Shown: positions 43,055-51,820 of the stretch, one piece after another
How positions within the stretch are numbered: position 1 is the stretch's first letter
Layout of the letters: each line of letters opens with the position of its first letter
From: UBA7067 sp051880615
GTDB lineage: Bacteria > Bacillota > Clostridia > Oscillospirales > Acutalibacteraceae
DNA: 64,000 bases
Direction: 5' to 3'
Assembly (NCBI GenBank): GCA_051880615.1
Contig: JBJEOH010000019.1
Coordinates: 83,575 to 147,574, forward strand
Notes under the pieces: model-generated
Told to the model about the DNA's origin: nothing
What the model saw: the letters and a program-made list of their open reading frames with translations, nothing else
Database searches by the model: none
Program-made: the position numbers and the translations under genes

Positions 43055-45253
43055 TCATATCACTGCTATAACCGTATAATAAATCCGTTTAAACAAGTTG
43101 CTGTTCTTATACAGCTCACTCCTTATTTTGGCGGCGTAATCAAGCAGAGTCTTAAGCTCCTCCTGCGTTACCCTATGGCGGCTGAAGCCTGCCTTTGCAC
43201 CTATATCATAGATATCCTGCGGCACTTCCTGTTTACGATATTTTGCACAGCGCTCTATATAGCGGTAGATATAAACGGCGCTCTTATTCCTGCCGCCTGT
43301 TTTAAACCTTTTTCGCCTTATCGCCCTTATCGCTGCGCATCTCAACACAACGACAGCTACAACTGCAAGCAGTATGACGATAACGGCAGGCAGAATCAAG
43401 CCTGTATAATCAGCAGTGTTTTCTCTTGTAATGTAGATTGCAGACGGCGGACTCTGTACTGTTTCCTGCTGTGCTTCGCTTTGTGTTTCGCTCGGCTTTG
43501 TTTCCTCCTCTATCGGGTCAGCCTTTGTTTCTGTCGGACTAAAGCCTGCCGGCGTAGCCTCAAGCGGCACCCAGCCTGTACCGTCAACAAAGTACTCGAC
43601 CCATGCGTGTGCGTTGTCGGTTGTAATTGTGGTGTAAGGCTCATCACCCGAAACATTGACGAGGTAGCCTGTTACATAGCGTGACGGTATGCCGTAGGCT
43701 CGCAGCATCATTGCGGCGGCGGTTGCAAAGTGAACGCAGTAGGCGGTGTCCATTCCGCCGTCCTCAAGCAGATAGCTTGCTATGTCCTTGCCCTGCGGAA
43801 CAGCAGGAGTTTTGAGCGAATACTGCGCGCTCGTGGACACTAAATCCCTGATAAATTCTGCGACAGCCTCATTATACAACTGGTTTGGCATATCGCTTTC
43901 GGGGTCATAATAGCTTGTCATGCCGCTGAAATACAGCTCTCGCTTTTCATCCAGACCATTTCTTTTGCCTATAAAGCGCAGCTGCTCACTCAGCTCTTCA
44001 GAGATTTGAGTGTAATTTTCATACACAAAACTCGAATATTCCCGGTAGGAAGCAGTGAGATAGTTATAGCCTTCGCCAAGGTCAAGCCCCACGGGATAGG
44101 TGCGGTAGTCAAGCTCATACGATTTTTTTCTCTCCTGATTATACAAATACATATCAGCATACTGCGATACGCCGATTGGTTTTTCACTTAAATAATACGG
44201 CGTATATACTATATCCTCTGCATTTTGGGTGACGATTTTCATCGTCATATCGCCGCCTGAAAGAGAATACGAATAAAACGGATTCCATGCACCTATGCTT
44301 GGGCAAGCCGTATACTGCTCTTCTGTTAGCGTTGACCACTTGTTGTCCTCATAGTTAGCATATGCAGTTGCGCGCAGGTACAAAGCCTGCGGATAGTCCG
44401 TATACACCTGCATAACAACCTCGTGCGTTTGCGTAAGCTCACCTGCATTGCTCAAATCAATCTCGTCTACAGCTATTGAGCCAGTACTGCCGCCGTTTTG
44501 CTGAGGGTTCTCCCCCTTGAATTCAAGCCCGACAGCCTGCCTTAAATTAACAAGAAGCTCGTCCTGCCAAGGCTCACGCCTGAAATTGTCGGCAGGGGTG
44601 GAAATATAAACCGAGCCGAGAATACCAAGCACAACCGCAAACGAAACAGTGCTGTAAAGCGCACAGTGAGTAATGCTGTGGCGGCGAAGCTCCGAGGTAA
44701 TAAGCAGCACCGCAAGAGCGGCTATAACTATAAACAGAGGGAGTATATCGGGACAGGTATTGACAAGTATAAAACAAGGGACAATCAGAGCAATAGAAAT
44801 AATCACAACTGGCAATACGGTCCTTAGCTTTATGATGCAGTATATGAATATAAAAATGAGTACACATTCAAGAAAGCAGAGCAGAAGCGTTGCCTCAACC
44901 TCATTATTCGTTCCGAATGAAACGCTCTGCGGCACAGGCAGGTATTCCGAATATCTGTAAATCACCTTGTTAACTACATATTCAAGCTGATGTATAACGG
45001 TGTCTGTTTCAAGAAACAGAAAAACCGCCAAAGCCGCAAAAGCAACGGCGCACACTGCGGCGGCATTTTTGCCTGTTTTAATCCGAGTGCAGATAAGAGC
45101 AGACAGCAGCACTGCGATTACCGAGCAAACAGCAACTGCGTTTAATCCTGCATTTAAGTCAAAGGAGCTTACAAGACACCAAAGCACAGCAGGAACAAGC
45201 AGGGCGATTAAGATTGAGTCTGTAACTATCGTCGGAATTCTTTTTCCGTTCAT
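43055..45253 (-). CDS. Membrane transglutaminase-like protein (TgpA type)
   Basis: A 732-residue membrane protein with an extracellular transglutaminase/cysteine-protease-fold domain. Seven or so N-terminal helices span residues 8-220. The core domain has the Cys in DTAYCVHFA (about 506), the His in DNAHAWVEYF (about 550) and an acidic residue in WVPLEATP (about 565). A low-complexity linker rich in Glu, Thr, Ser and Gln (about 575-612), one further helix (about 623-643) and a cytoplasmic DUF4129-like tail follow. It overlaps the DUF58 gene by 4 bases (ATGA) in the common moxR-DUF58-transglutaminase operon, thought to act in envelope protein processing or assembly. Confidence 0.9.
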   Translation of the reverse strand: MNGKRIPTIVTDSILIALLVPAVLWCLVSSFDLNAGLNAVAVCSVIAVLLSALICTRIKTGKNAAAVCAVAFAALAVFLFLETDTVIHQLEYVVNKVIYRYSEYLPVPQSVSFGTNNEVEATLLLCFLECVLIFIFIYCIIKLRTVLPVVIISIALIVPCFILVNTCPDILPLFIVIAALAVLLITSELRRHSITHCALYSTVSFAVVLGILGSVYISTPADNFRREPWQDELLVNLRQAVGLEFKGENPQQNGGSTGSIAVDEIDLSNAGELTQTHEVVMQVYTDYPQALYLRATAYANYEDNKWSTLTEEQYTACPSIGAWNPFYSYSLSGGDMTMKIVTQNAEDIVYTPYYLSEKPIGVSQYADMYLYNQERKKSYELDYRTYPVGLDLGEGYNYLTASYREYSSFVYENYTQISEELSEQLRFIGKRNGLDEKRELYFSGMTSYYDPESDMPNQLYNEAVAEFIRDLVSTSAQYSLKTPAVPQGKDIASYLLEDGGMDTAYCVHFATAAAMMLRAYGIPSRYVTGYLVNVSGDEPYTTITTDNAHAWVEYFVDGTGWVPLEATPAGFSPTETKADPIEEETKPSETQSEAQQETVQSPPSAIYITRENTADYTGLILPAVIVILLAVVAVVVLRCAAIRAIRRKRFKTGGRNKSAVYIYRYIERCAKYRKQEVPQDIYDIGAKAGFSRHRVTQEELKTLLDYAAKIRSELYKNSNLFKRIYYTVIAVI

Positions 45254-46230
45254 AGCTCGCTCACCTCCTCGCGCTCGGGCAGTATGTTATAAAACGCGGC
45301 GTCATCAAGGCTATACTGCTGCGGTGCTGAGTTCCCGCAGTACAGCAATATAAGAAAACGGCGAACATCATCTTTATCCTTTATTTTCATAACGGCACTG
45401 CTGCGGCTGTCGAGAGCGTAGAACACAGTTTCCCTGTCAAGCAGCTGCGAGCAGACGAATATAAACCTTGCGAGGATAAAGTCGTTCATATCGGGGTTGT
45501 CCGTTATTTCAGGCTTTATTATCAGTTTTTTGCAAACAGGCTCGCTCGGCACTTTTACAATTAAGTCATCATATTTTGATGAAAGCTTCCAGTGAATACT
45601 CTTAAGGCTGTCACCGCCGCGATATTCTCTCAGCTCATAATAATCCGAAAAGCTGCCGACAGGCTTTGGCTTGTAGCCGAGTATAACGGTGCTTTGCTCG
45701 TCGGGGAGAAGCTGCGGCTTTTCGGGTATCGGCATTATTACGGCTGTGGAGCTGAATTTAAGTCTGACGGGCAAAAAGAATATGCCGGTAAAATCGTACA
45801 CCCTGCCGTAATTTGCCTTTATATCAACACAGCCGCAGTTTTGCGAAAGAGCATTGCACCTCACCACGACAGGCTTATTAATCACGCCGCCGTATTTCAG
45901 CACAACGGTTCTTCGCCTTGCCGCAAAGGTGTTTACCGTCTTGAATTTTATTCTTAAAAACGGACAGAAAACAGCTTTTTCATTTCGTGCGCGAACACCT
46001 ATATTAAGACTTTGAAAATTATCCGCCGTATCGTCGCAAAAGCACTGAAGCCCTCTGAGCGCAGTCATAATCATAAACGGCAGACTTACGACAAGGGACA
46101 CAACAGGTATGCAGATTACCGCAAGCAGTAAAAACCATGAAAACCACGCGTAATACACCACGCTGAACACGAAAGCCGCTGCAAGTATAAAAAGGTATAC
46201 AAGAATATTTTTAATCATAATGATTACCAT
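45250..46230 (-). CDS. DUF58-domain membrane protein
   Basis: A protein of about 326 residues with two N-terminal helices (about 5-50) and the DUF58 core, whose signature EYRGGDSLKSIHWKLSSK is present near 210. DUF58 proteins pair with MoxR ATPases and often carry vWA-like folds. The ATG at 46230 has AGGAG very close; an ATG at 46218 is the alternative start. It lies between moxR and the transglutaminase gene, overlapping the latter by 4 bases. Confidence 0.88.
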   Translation of the reverse strand: MVIIMIKNILVYLFILAAAFVFSVVYYAWFSWFLLLAVICIPVVSLVVSLPFMIMTALRGLQCFCDDTADNFQSLNIGVRARNEKAVFCPFLRIKFKTVNTFAARRRTVVLKYGGVINKPVVVRCNALSQNCGCVDIKANYGRVYDFTGIFFLPVRLKFSSTAVIMPIPEKPQLLPDEQSTVILGYKPKPVGSFSDYYELREYRGGDSLKSIHWKLSSKYDDLIVKVPSEPVCKKLIIKPEITDNPDMNDFILARFIFVCSQLLDRETVFYALDSRSSAVMKIKDKDDVRRFLILLYCGNSAPQQYSLDDAAFYNILPEREEVSEL

Positions 46231-46264
46231 AATCTCCTTTTAAAAACCTGTGGGCAAATTCAAA

Positions 46265-47191
46265 TTAAATCTTCGGCGGCTTTACGCTGTATAAAATATC
46301 ACTCAGAATCTTGTCAACACTTTTTTTCTGTGATACTGCATCAGCGTTTAAAATAACGCGATGACCAACGGTGCTTATGAACACGCTCTCAATATCCTTC
46401 GGCGTTACAAAATCCCTGCCGCAGACAAAGGCGTTTGCTTTAGCCATTTCCGCAAGCGACAGCGTTGCTCTCGGGCTTGCACCCCGTCGGATAAATCTGC
46501 TATCTCTCGTTTTAGAGATAAGCTCCACAATATACCTTGCAATGCTGTCGTGCATAAAAACTTCTTTGACCTGCTGCTGCATTTCAAGCAGTCTCTCTTT
46601 TGTTACTATACAGTTCACTCGGTCAAGGGGATTGCCGCTGCTGCGGTTTATAAGCATCTTAAGCTCCGACTCATTATCGGGATAGCCCATTGAAATGCGA
46701 ACGGTAAAGCGGTCTGTCTGCGAATCGGGCAAAAACTGAGTACCCGCTGCACCTACAGGGTTTTGCGTTGCTATAACGGTGAACGGCTTTTCAAGCGGAT
46801 ATGCCTTTCCCTCAACCGTCACCTGTCGCTCCTCCATTGCCTCAAGAAGCGCCGCCTGCGTTCTGCTTGATGTGCGGTTAAGCTCGTCCGCAAGAAATAG
46901 GTTGCAGAAAACCGCACCCTTTTTGTACCTCATTCTGCCGCTGTCCTTATCGTAAATTACAAAGCCTGTTATATCTGACGGAACGGTGTCAGGCGTAAAC
47001 TGCACCCTGCCGTAGCTTAAGCCCAGCGCCTTTGAAAACGCCAGTGCCATTGTGGTTTTGCCAACGCCGGGAATATCCTCAATCAGAATATTGCCGTTTG
47101 ACAAAATTGCAAGCAGCGTTGTGATTATAGCCGCGTCCTTGCCGTTTACAACCTTTTTTATTTCCGCCGTTACTGATTGAAGCTCGTTCAT
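46265..47191 (-). CDS. MoxR-family AAA ATPase
   Basis: A chaperone-like AAA ATPase of 308 residues. Walker A is GVGKTTMALAF and Walker B is LFLADELNRT, with ALLEAMEERQVTVEG and FTVIATQNPVG typical of MoxR. The sensor 2 region is SPRATLSLAEMAKA. It is the first gene of the operon with DUF58 and transglutaminase-like proteins, where it probably remodels or activates the membrane partners. The promoter lies 48 bases upstream. Confidence 0.93.
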   Translation of the reverse strand: MNELQSVTAEIKKVVNGKDAAIITTLLAILSNGNILIEDIPGVGKTTMALAFSKALGLSYGRVQFTPDTVPSDITGFVIYDKDSGRMRYKKGAVFCNLFLADELNRTSSRTQAALLEAMEERQVTVEGKAYPLEKPFTVIATQNPVGAAGTQFLPDSQTDRFTVRISMGYPDNESELKMLINRSSGNPLDRVNCIVTKERLLEMQQQVKEVFMHDSIARYIVELISKTRDSRFIRRGASPRATLSLAEMAKANAFVCGRDFVTPKDIESVFISTVGHRVILNADAVSQKKSVDKILSDILYSVKPPKI

Positions 47192-47238
47192 AATTTTCTC
47201 CTTGTTTTTAAGTTTATACTAATATATTTTGTGTATTA

Positions 47239-47267
47239 ATGATAACATACGGCACTCGGTTTTACAA
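47239..47267 (-). promoter_or_regulatory. Promoter of the moxR operon
   Basis: On minus the -35 TTGTAA (47262-47267), a 17-base spacer and the -10 TATCAT (47239-47244). Confidence 0.55.
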
Positions 47268-47292
47268 TAATAAATAAGTGTTTGACGGTTCA

Positions 47293-47325
47293 GCTGCGAC
47301 AACCATATTTATTCTTTATTCTCCG
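47293..47325 (-). repeat. GGTTGTCGC-core dispersed repeat, copy 5
   Basis: On minus a GAGAATAAAGAATAAA purine-rich run leads into GGTTGTCGCAGC. This is the shortest copy and lacks the fold-back half. It lies upstream of the moxR promoter, between moxR and the bile salt hydrolase gene. Confidence 0.5.
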
Positions 47326-47372
47326 AGTTTATCGCATAGCCTTAATTAAGTAGCACATAAGTAGCACAACAA

Positions 47373-47416
47373 CGGACCGAAGCAAGGCAATTTTTTGTCT
47401 TACTCCGGTCCGTTTT
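47373..47416. terminator. Hairpin after the bile salt hydrolase gene
   Basis: Long imperfect stem (ACGGACCGAAGCAAG with CTTACTCCGGTCCGT) around an A/T-rich loop. The T-run (TTTTATTAATTTT) is on plus; on minus the tail is GTTGTTG. It probably ends the minus-strand gene by structure. A short duplication of GTAGCACA lies beside it. Confidence 0.5.
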
Positions 47417-47417
47417 A

Positions 47418-48392
47418 TTAATTTTGCATTTTAATCTGTTCGCCGTAAATAAGCGGATAACGCACTAAAGACGATGAATCAAGGTTCTCATTGTGCATAT
47501 TCACCGCTGTAATCTGGTGATTTTCATAGGTTGTATAATAGTAAATTCCCTTGTCTGTGTTACAGCAGGAGGTATAGAGAGTGATTTCGAACTTGCCCTC
47601 ACCGACATCACAGCAGCCTCGTTGCTGGTCCACACTGCCGAGAATATGGAAAAACTGGCTGACGCTTTCAGCCTCGCTGTCCCCCGACACGGAATTCATC
47701 TTTGTAAAGGCTACCTTTATAAACCGCGACTGCGACGATAAATCGCCGGGAAGTCCAAGCGCGCCCATACCGCGGCTGTAGGTGTTGAGCGCAAGCTTGT
47801 CTGAAAAGCTATTGCTCGGTGACTTTGGCGACAGGTGCATATAATTGTTAAGGCTGAACATCTGTTGGTCAAACGGCGGATTATTTGTCAGGACTCCCAC
47901 AGGGTTGTCATAAACCCTTATCCCCTCCCTGACCGACTCAACCGTTATCGCCTCATCTCGGTCTGCGATTATCCAATGAAGCTGAGCCACCGGAAGCTGC
48001 GCACAATACGGAGTATCTGTAATATTGATTTTTGCGATAAGCTCTCTCGCCTGCTTTACGCTTTCGCATCTGCTCAAAATCCACGGTATAAACTCAAACT
48101 GGGCAATATTGTCTTTGTCGCTCATATTTTTTCCGTAAACTGCGTTCCCGACAAAATTAAGTCCCGCCATTGCAAGACCCTTTTCGTTTACCGCATCGTA
48201 ATAAAGCGGATAGTCATTTGCAATATACGCCATGCCAATCATTGCATAATGGCTTTGTATAACACCCATATTGCGGAATTCAAACGGAAAACTTCGCGGT
48301 GTAACCGTGACCTCGTCACCGTATGAAAACTCATAGTCAAGCGTTCTGCCAAAATAAAAATCCTTGGTTTTATAAGTTGCTGCCGTACACAT
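47418..48392 (-). CDS. bsh: Bile salt hydrolase / choloylglycine hydrolase family (Ntn)
   Basis: Hydrolyses the amide of glycine- or taurine-conjugated bile acids. The ATG at 48392 makes Cys the second residue (MCTAATY), the N-terminal nucleophile exposed by Met removal; GGAGGAAG lies upstream. Active-site residues follow the family: Arg in FGRTLDYE, Asp in the same motif, Asn in AGLNFVGNAVY, Asn in VLTNNPP, and Arg in SQSRFIKVAF. The 324-residue length is typical. It has no signal peptide. It is single-gene with its own promoter. Penicillin acylase relatives share the fold, but GLNFVGNAVY and the overall length favour bile salt hydrolase. Confidence 0.92.
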   Translation of the reverse strand: MCTAATYKTKDFYFGRTLDYEFSYGDEVTVTPRSFPFEFRNMGVIQSHYAMIGMAYIANDYPLYYDAVNEKGLAMAGLNFVGNAVYGKNMSDKDNIAQFEFIPWILSRCESVKQARELIAKINITDTPYCAQLPVAQLHWIIADRDEAITVESVREGIRVYDNPVGVLTNNPPFDQQMFSLNNYMHLSPKSPSNSFSDKLALNTYSRGMGALGLPGDLSSQSRFIKVAFTKMNSVSGDSEAESVSQFFHILGSVDQQRGCCDVGEGKFEITLYTSCCNTDKGIYYYTTYENHQITAVNMHNENLDSSSLVRYPLIYGEQIKMQN

Positions 48393-48425
48393 AAGGCTTC
48401 CTCCGTTCGTTTTTTCTATAATCAA

Positions 48426-48453
48426 ATTATATCACAAAGGCTTGCACTTTCAA
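48426..48453 (-). promoter_or_regulatory. Promoter of the bile salt hydrolase gene
   Basis: On minus the -35 TTGAAA (48448-48453), a 16-base spacer and the -10 TATAAT (48426-48431), about 35 bases upstream of the ATG. Confidence 0.65.
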
Positions 48454-48619
48454 TCTAATATCCAATGGAATTATGCAGTTATTATTTCTTAATGTCGTAA
48501 TATTATTAGGACAAGGCGACAGTGCGGTGATATAAACAAGATAATAAGCATTAAAGTTATAGACTTTTATGTGAAGTTATGGTAGAGTTAAAGAAAAATA
48601 AAACGGAATGAGGGATTAC

Positions 48620-49843
48620 ATGAAAAAGTTACTTTCCGCCTTGCTTGCCCTTGTTATGATTTGCTCGTTCACAGCCTGCACTTCTTCACAGAACAGCTCG
48701 GCACCGGACACATCTGCCGCTTCACAAACCGAGGTACCGTCGGACGCCCCAAGCAGTGACGAACCCGAGGTTGAAAAGCTTGAATGGGTTGATTATGCAG
48801 AATACAATCTTGAAGAAGATGTACCTGTTCAGAATATCATACTTATGATAGGCGACGGTATGGGCAAGAACATAATCAAAGCCTCTGAGGTTGTCAAGGG
48901 CGACAAGCTTGTTATGAACGGAATGGCGCACAGCACAACAGTCACCACATATTCTCAGTCTGTGACTGAGGGCTCAGCCGAATACACTGACAGCGCAGCC
49001 TCTGCAACCGCAATAAGCACCGGAGTAAAGACCTACAACGATTGTATCGGCGTTGACCCCGATGACAACGACCTTGAAACAATCTGCGAATATGCTCAGT
49101 CACTCGGAATGAAAACAGGGCTTGTCGCAAGACAGGTTGTCTGCCACGCAACACCTGCCGGTATGGTTGCACACAACGGCTCGCGAAGCAACTACCCGAT
49201 GATTATGCTCGAGATGGTGCGCTCCGATGTTGATGTTATGCTCGGCGGCGGCTCAGAATATTACACAAACTACAAGAAAATTCAGACAACCGTTGACGAA
49301 CACGGCTACAAATACATTACAACCCCGAATGAGCTTAGCGCTGTTACAAAGGCTGACAGCAAGCTTTTGGGACTTTTCTCATATAACAATATGGGTGCAC
49401 CCGATATGTCGCCCTCGCTTATGACAATGACATCAAAGTCGCTTGAATTGCTTGAAAATGAGAATGGCTTTTTCCTGATGGTTGAGGGCAGCAATATCGA
49501 CACCTATGAGCATAAGAGCGATATGGAAACAACTCTTGGACAGATGCAGGGCTTTGAGCAGACAATCGACTATGTTCTCAAGTGGGCACAGGATCACCCC
49601 GGTACGCTTGTAATCGTCACAGCCGACCACGAAACAGGAGGAGTAACCCTGCCCGAAAATCCGAAGCCCGAGGATATAGACAACGACTGCTTTACCTCTG
49701 ACGGAAAACACACAAACGCCGATGTTCCGCTTATGGCGAGCGGCGCACAGTCAGCAGGGCTTTGCGAAAACAAGCTTATCGACAACACCGACATAGCCAA
49801 GTATATGCGCAAGGTGCTTGCGGATTCGCACAAAAAATCGTAA
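48620..49843 (+). CDS. phoA: Alkaline phosphatase, lipoprotein
   Basis: An extracellular phosphomonoesterase, 407 residues, anchored by lipid. A lipoprotein signal peptide ends in the lipobox FTAC (Cys near 20), followed by a Ser/Pro/Glu-rich spacer. The catalytic core has the metal site MIGDGMGKN, the nucleophile Ser in YTDSAASATA (about 124), EGSNIDTYEHKSD, and the zinc/metal motif TADHETGG. I chose the ATG at 48620, with GAGGG upstream, over one four codons earlier. Pho-box repeats were looked for upstream but not found. A terminator follows at 49878. Confidence 0.93.
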   Translation: MKKLLSALLALVMICSFTACTSSQNSSAPDTSAASQTEVPSDAPSSDEPEVEKLEWVDYAEYNLEEDVPVQNIILMIGDGMGKNIIKASEVVKGDKLVMNGMAHSTTVTTYSQSVTEGSAEYTDSAASATAISTGVKTYNDCIGVDPDDNDLETICEYAQSLGMKTGLVARQVVCHATPAGMVAHNGSRSNYPMIMLEMVRSDVDVMLGGGSEYYTNYKKIQTTVDEHGYKYITTPNELSAVTKADSKLLGLFSYNNMGAPDMSPSLMTMTSKSLELLENENGFFLMVEGSNIDTYEHKSDMETTLGQMQGFEQTIDYVLKWAQDHPGTLVIVTADHETGGVTLPENPKPEDIDNDCFTSDGKHTNADVPLMASGAQSAGLCENKLIDNTDIAKYMRKVLADSHKKS

Positions 49844-49877
49844 GAGTAGCCTACCGTAAAAATTAATACTTCAATTA

Positions 49878-49910
49878 CAGCCACCCTAAAATGGGTGGCT
49901 GTTGTGTTGA
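49878..49910 (+). terminator. Terminator of the alkaline phosphatase gene
   Basis: A 9-base-pair perfect stem (CAGCCACCC with GGGTGGCTG) with a 6-base loop is followed by TTGTGTTG. It lies 34 bases after the stop. Confidence 0.7.
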
Positions 49911-49953
49911 GCGCATATGAGTTTAACTGTATGTATGACAAAAGTGAAAGCCC

Positions 49954-49986
49954 TGAACGCATAAAGTGTTCAGGGCCGTTTTTTAT
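49954..49986. terminator. Terminator between phosphatase and SpaA-like gene
   Basis: The stem GCCCTGAAC with GTTCAGGGC is followed on plus by CGTTTTTTATT and on minus by TTTCACTTTTG. It serves the minus-strand surface-protein remnant and is a second stop for the plus strand. Confidence 0.75.
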
Positions 49987-50005
49987 TGAGTTCAGAATTT
50001 CAAGA

Positions 50006-50505
50006 TTATCTGAACCTTAAAATCTGTTTTGCAAAGCCGATAACAAGACTTCTCTTTCTGTAAAGCACAAATGCCGCTGCTGCACTGAGAACAGCAATAA
50101 CTCCGATAACATAGAACATTGTAGTGCCGCTGCCTCCTGCAAGCGGAAGCTCAGGCTGTTTTATGTTTGTAATACTGCTGTCTGTCAGCGACTTGTATTC
50201 GCCGTCATCGTCTGCTTTGTAGCTTATGCTGCATTTACCGTCTGTGTCGATATCAACACGGAAAGTGCCGCTGATAAGCTGATAGCCGTTTGGCGCTTTT
50301 GATTCCTTGAAATAGTAGGTTGCGCCGCTTGTCGGATTATAGCTGACATCGCTGAATACAACCTCGCCGTCTGATGACGATGATTCGGCAGGGTTTGCAA
50401 AGGCTGAATCGGTCTTGTCAGCACAACAGTCAATATCAGCGTCATAGTTAAAACAACCGACTTCCGGCATTTCAACAATGATAAGAGTCTGCCATTGTTT
50501 TTCAT
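50006..50505 (-). pseudogene. Frameshifted LPxTG-type SpaA-like surface protein
   Basis: The 3' part encodes a SpaA/prealbumin-like repeat (TYYFKESKAPNGYQLISGTF), a sortase motif LPLAG, a hydrophobic anchor helix and a basic tail RKRS. The best start is the ATG at 50505, with AGGAAGG six bases upstream. It encodes a signal-peptide-like MKNNG..KCRKSVVLTMTLILTVVLT in a different frame. The two frames join sensibly near 50415, where the mature part would begin DSAFANPAESS. A one-base frameshift therefore separates signal peptide and wall-anchored domain. At about 165 residues it would be a small single-domain pilin-like or decoy surface protein. No sortase gene is nearby. Sequencing or assembly error is the alternative to a true pseudogene. 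Confidence 0.7.
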
Positions 50506-50524
50506 CTTTTACCTTCCTTTGCAT

Positions 50525-50832
50525 AATATTCCTATTATAAAAATCTATTAATAATCTTATAACATTTTATTCACAAAATCAACCATTATATAAAAATAAA
50601 CAAATTATCTGTACTGAAAATTGTATTGTCAGATATACTTTTATAAAACGAATTACGAAGCCTGTGCAAACTGCAGTCATTCGCACAGGCTAGTATGTCA
50701 TAAAGTTTGCAAAAGCAAGAAAGAAGTCCGACAAACACCGGGTTGCCGGACTTCTTTGATAGTTTGATAATAGTTTGGTTATATAAGTTTGAAGCATAAA
50801 GCTTGCTTATGTGATACTATTTGTTTTTTGTT
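50525..50832. terminator. Gap with two hairpins after the nucleoside transporter operon
   Basis: This 308-base AT-rich gap holds two hairpins. CCTGTGC with GCACAGG lies at 50661-50689. AAGAAGTCCG with CGGACTTCTT lies at about 50723-50756 and on minus is followed by TCTTGCTTTTG. The second is the likely terminator of the transporter operon. No gene is seen. Confidence 0.6.
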
Positions 50833-51819
50833 CTATCGCTCTTCTCTGAAGTATGAAAGACCGAGAGATTGCGGACCTTGATTTTCTTTTTTGTTTCTAA
50901 TGCTTACAATAATAAGCACAATAATAGTAACAACATATGGAAGCATTTTAAACAATTCCTGAGTTCTAAGGGCAAGGCCCGGGATAAACAGGTATATAAT
51001 GTAGAGTCCGCCGAACAGAATTGAACCTAAAATACCGAACTTAGGTTTCCAGATTACAAAGATTACAAGAGCAATAGCAAGCCAGCCTCTGTCGCCAAAA
51101 CCATCGTTTGACCATACTCCGTTGGCGTAATCCATTACATAGTAAAGACCGCCCAAACCGGCAATCACACTTCCGATACAGGTAGCAAGATACTTAGTTT
51201 TCGTAACGCTGATACCTGCAGCGTCAGCAGTAGCAGGATTTTCACCCACAGCTCTCAGGTGTAAGCCGCCACGGGTTCTGTTGAGAAAGAACGAGCAGCC
51301 GAGGGCAATAATAATGGCAGCATAAGCTAAAAAGCCGTAGGAAAGGAATATCTTGCCAAACCAGCCGGTTGAGTCCGCAAAAGGCAGAGCCGTCCTGAAG
51401 AAGTTACTTGTTGTTGTCAAGGAGATTGAGGGAATATCTGTGTCAACAAGCTTAATAAGCGAACCGCCGAAGAAGTTGCCGAAGCCGACGCCAAAGGTTG
51501 TAATTGCAAGGCCGGTTACATTTTGGTTTGCTCTTAGTGTAACTGTCAGGAAGCAGTATATTAAGCCCATAATAAGCGAGCCTAAAATGCTGCAAAGTAA
51601 AGGAATTGAAATGGCAAGGAAGGCATTTGCGTCTTCAGGGGCGGCAAGGGAGTTCTCGTAAAAGAAAGCACCGATAACACCGCTGATGCCTCCAACATAC
51701 ATAATACCGGGTATACCAAGGTTAAGATTACCGGATTTTTCTGTCAGAATTTCGCCGGTAGAACCGAATAAGAGAGGAATGCCCTGCATTACAGCTCGTT
51801 GTATAATTGTTGCAAGCAT
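50833..51819 (-). CDS. Nucleoside ABC transporter permease (NupQ-like)
   Basis: The second membrane subunit of a BMP-type purine nucleoside importer, 328 residues, about nine helices. Motifs LTEKSGNLNLGIPGIMYVGG near the N-terminus and RTRGGLHLRAVGENPATADAAGISV in the cytoplasmic loop are characteristic of the BPL_transp_2 family. It starts one base after the stop of the other permease. It is the last gene of the xpt-bmp operon. Confidence 0.9.
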   Translation of the reverse strand: MLATIIQRAVMQGIPLLFGSTGEILTEKSGNLNLGIPGIMYVGGISGVIGAFFYENSLAAPEDANAFLAISIPLLCSILGSLIMGLIYCFLTVTLRANQNVTGLAITTFGVGFGNFFGGSLIKLVDTDIPSISLTTTSNFFRTALPFADSTGWFGKIFLSYGFLAYAAIIIALGCSFFLNRTRGGLHLRAVGENPATADAAGISVTKTKYLATCIGSVIAGLGGLYYVMDYANGVWSNDGFGDRGWLAIALVIFVIWKPKFGILGSILFGGLYIIYLFIPGLALRTQELFKMLPYVVTIIVLIIVSIRNKKENQGPQSLGLSYFREER

Positions 51820-51820
51820 T

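Noticed and set aside
48480..48619. Pho box upstream of the alkaline phosphatase gene
   Set aside because: No regularly spaced TTAACA/TTACA-like repeats could be identified; phosphate control is not supported by sequence.
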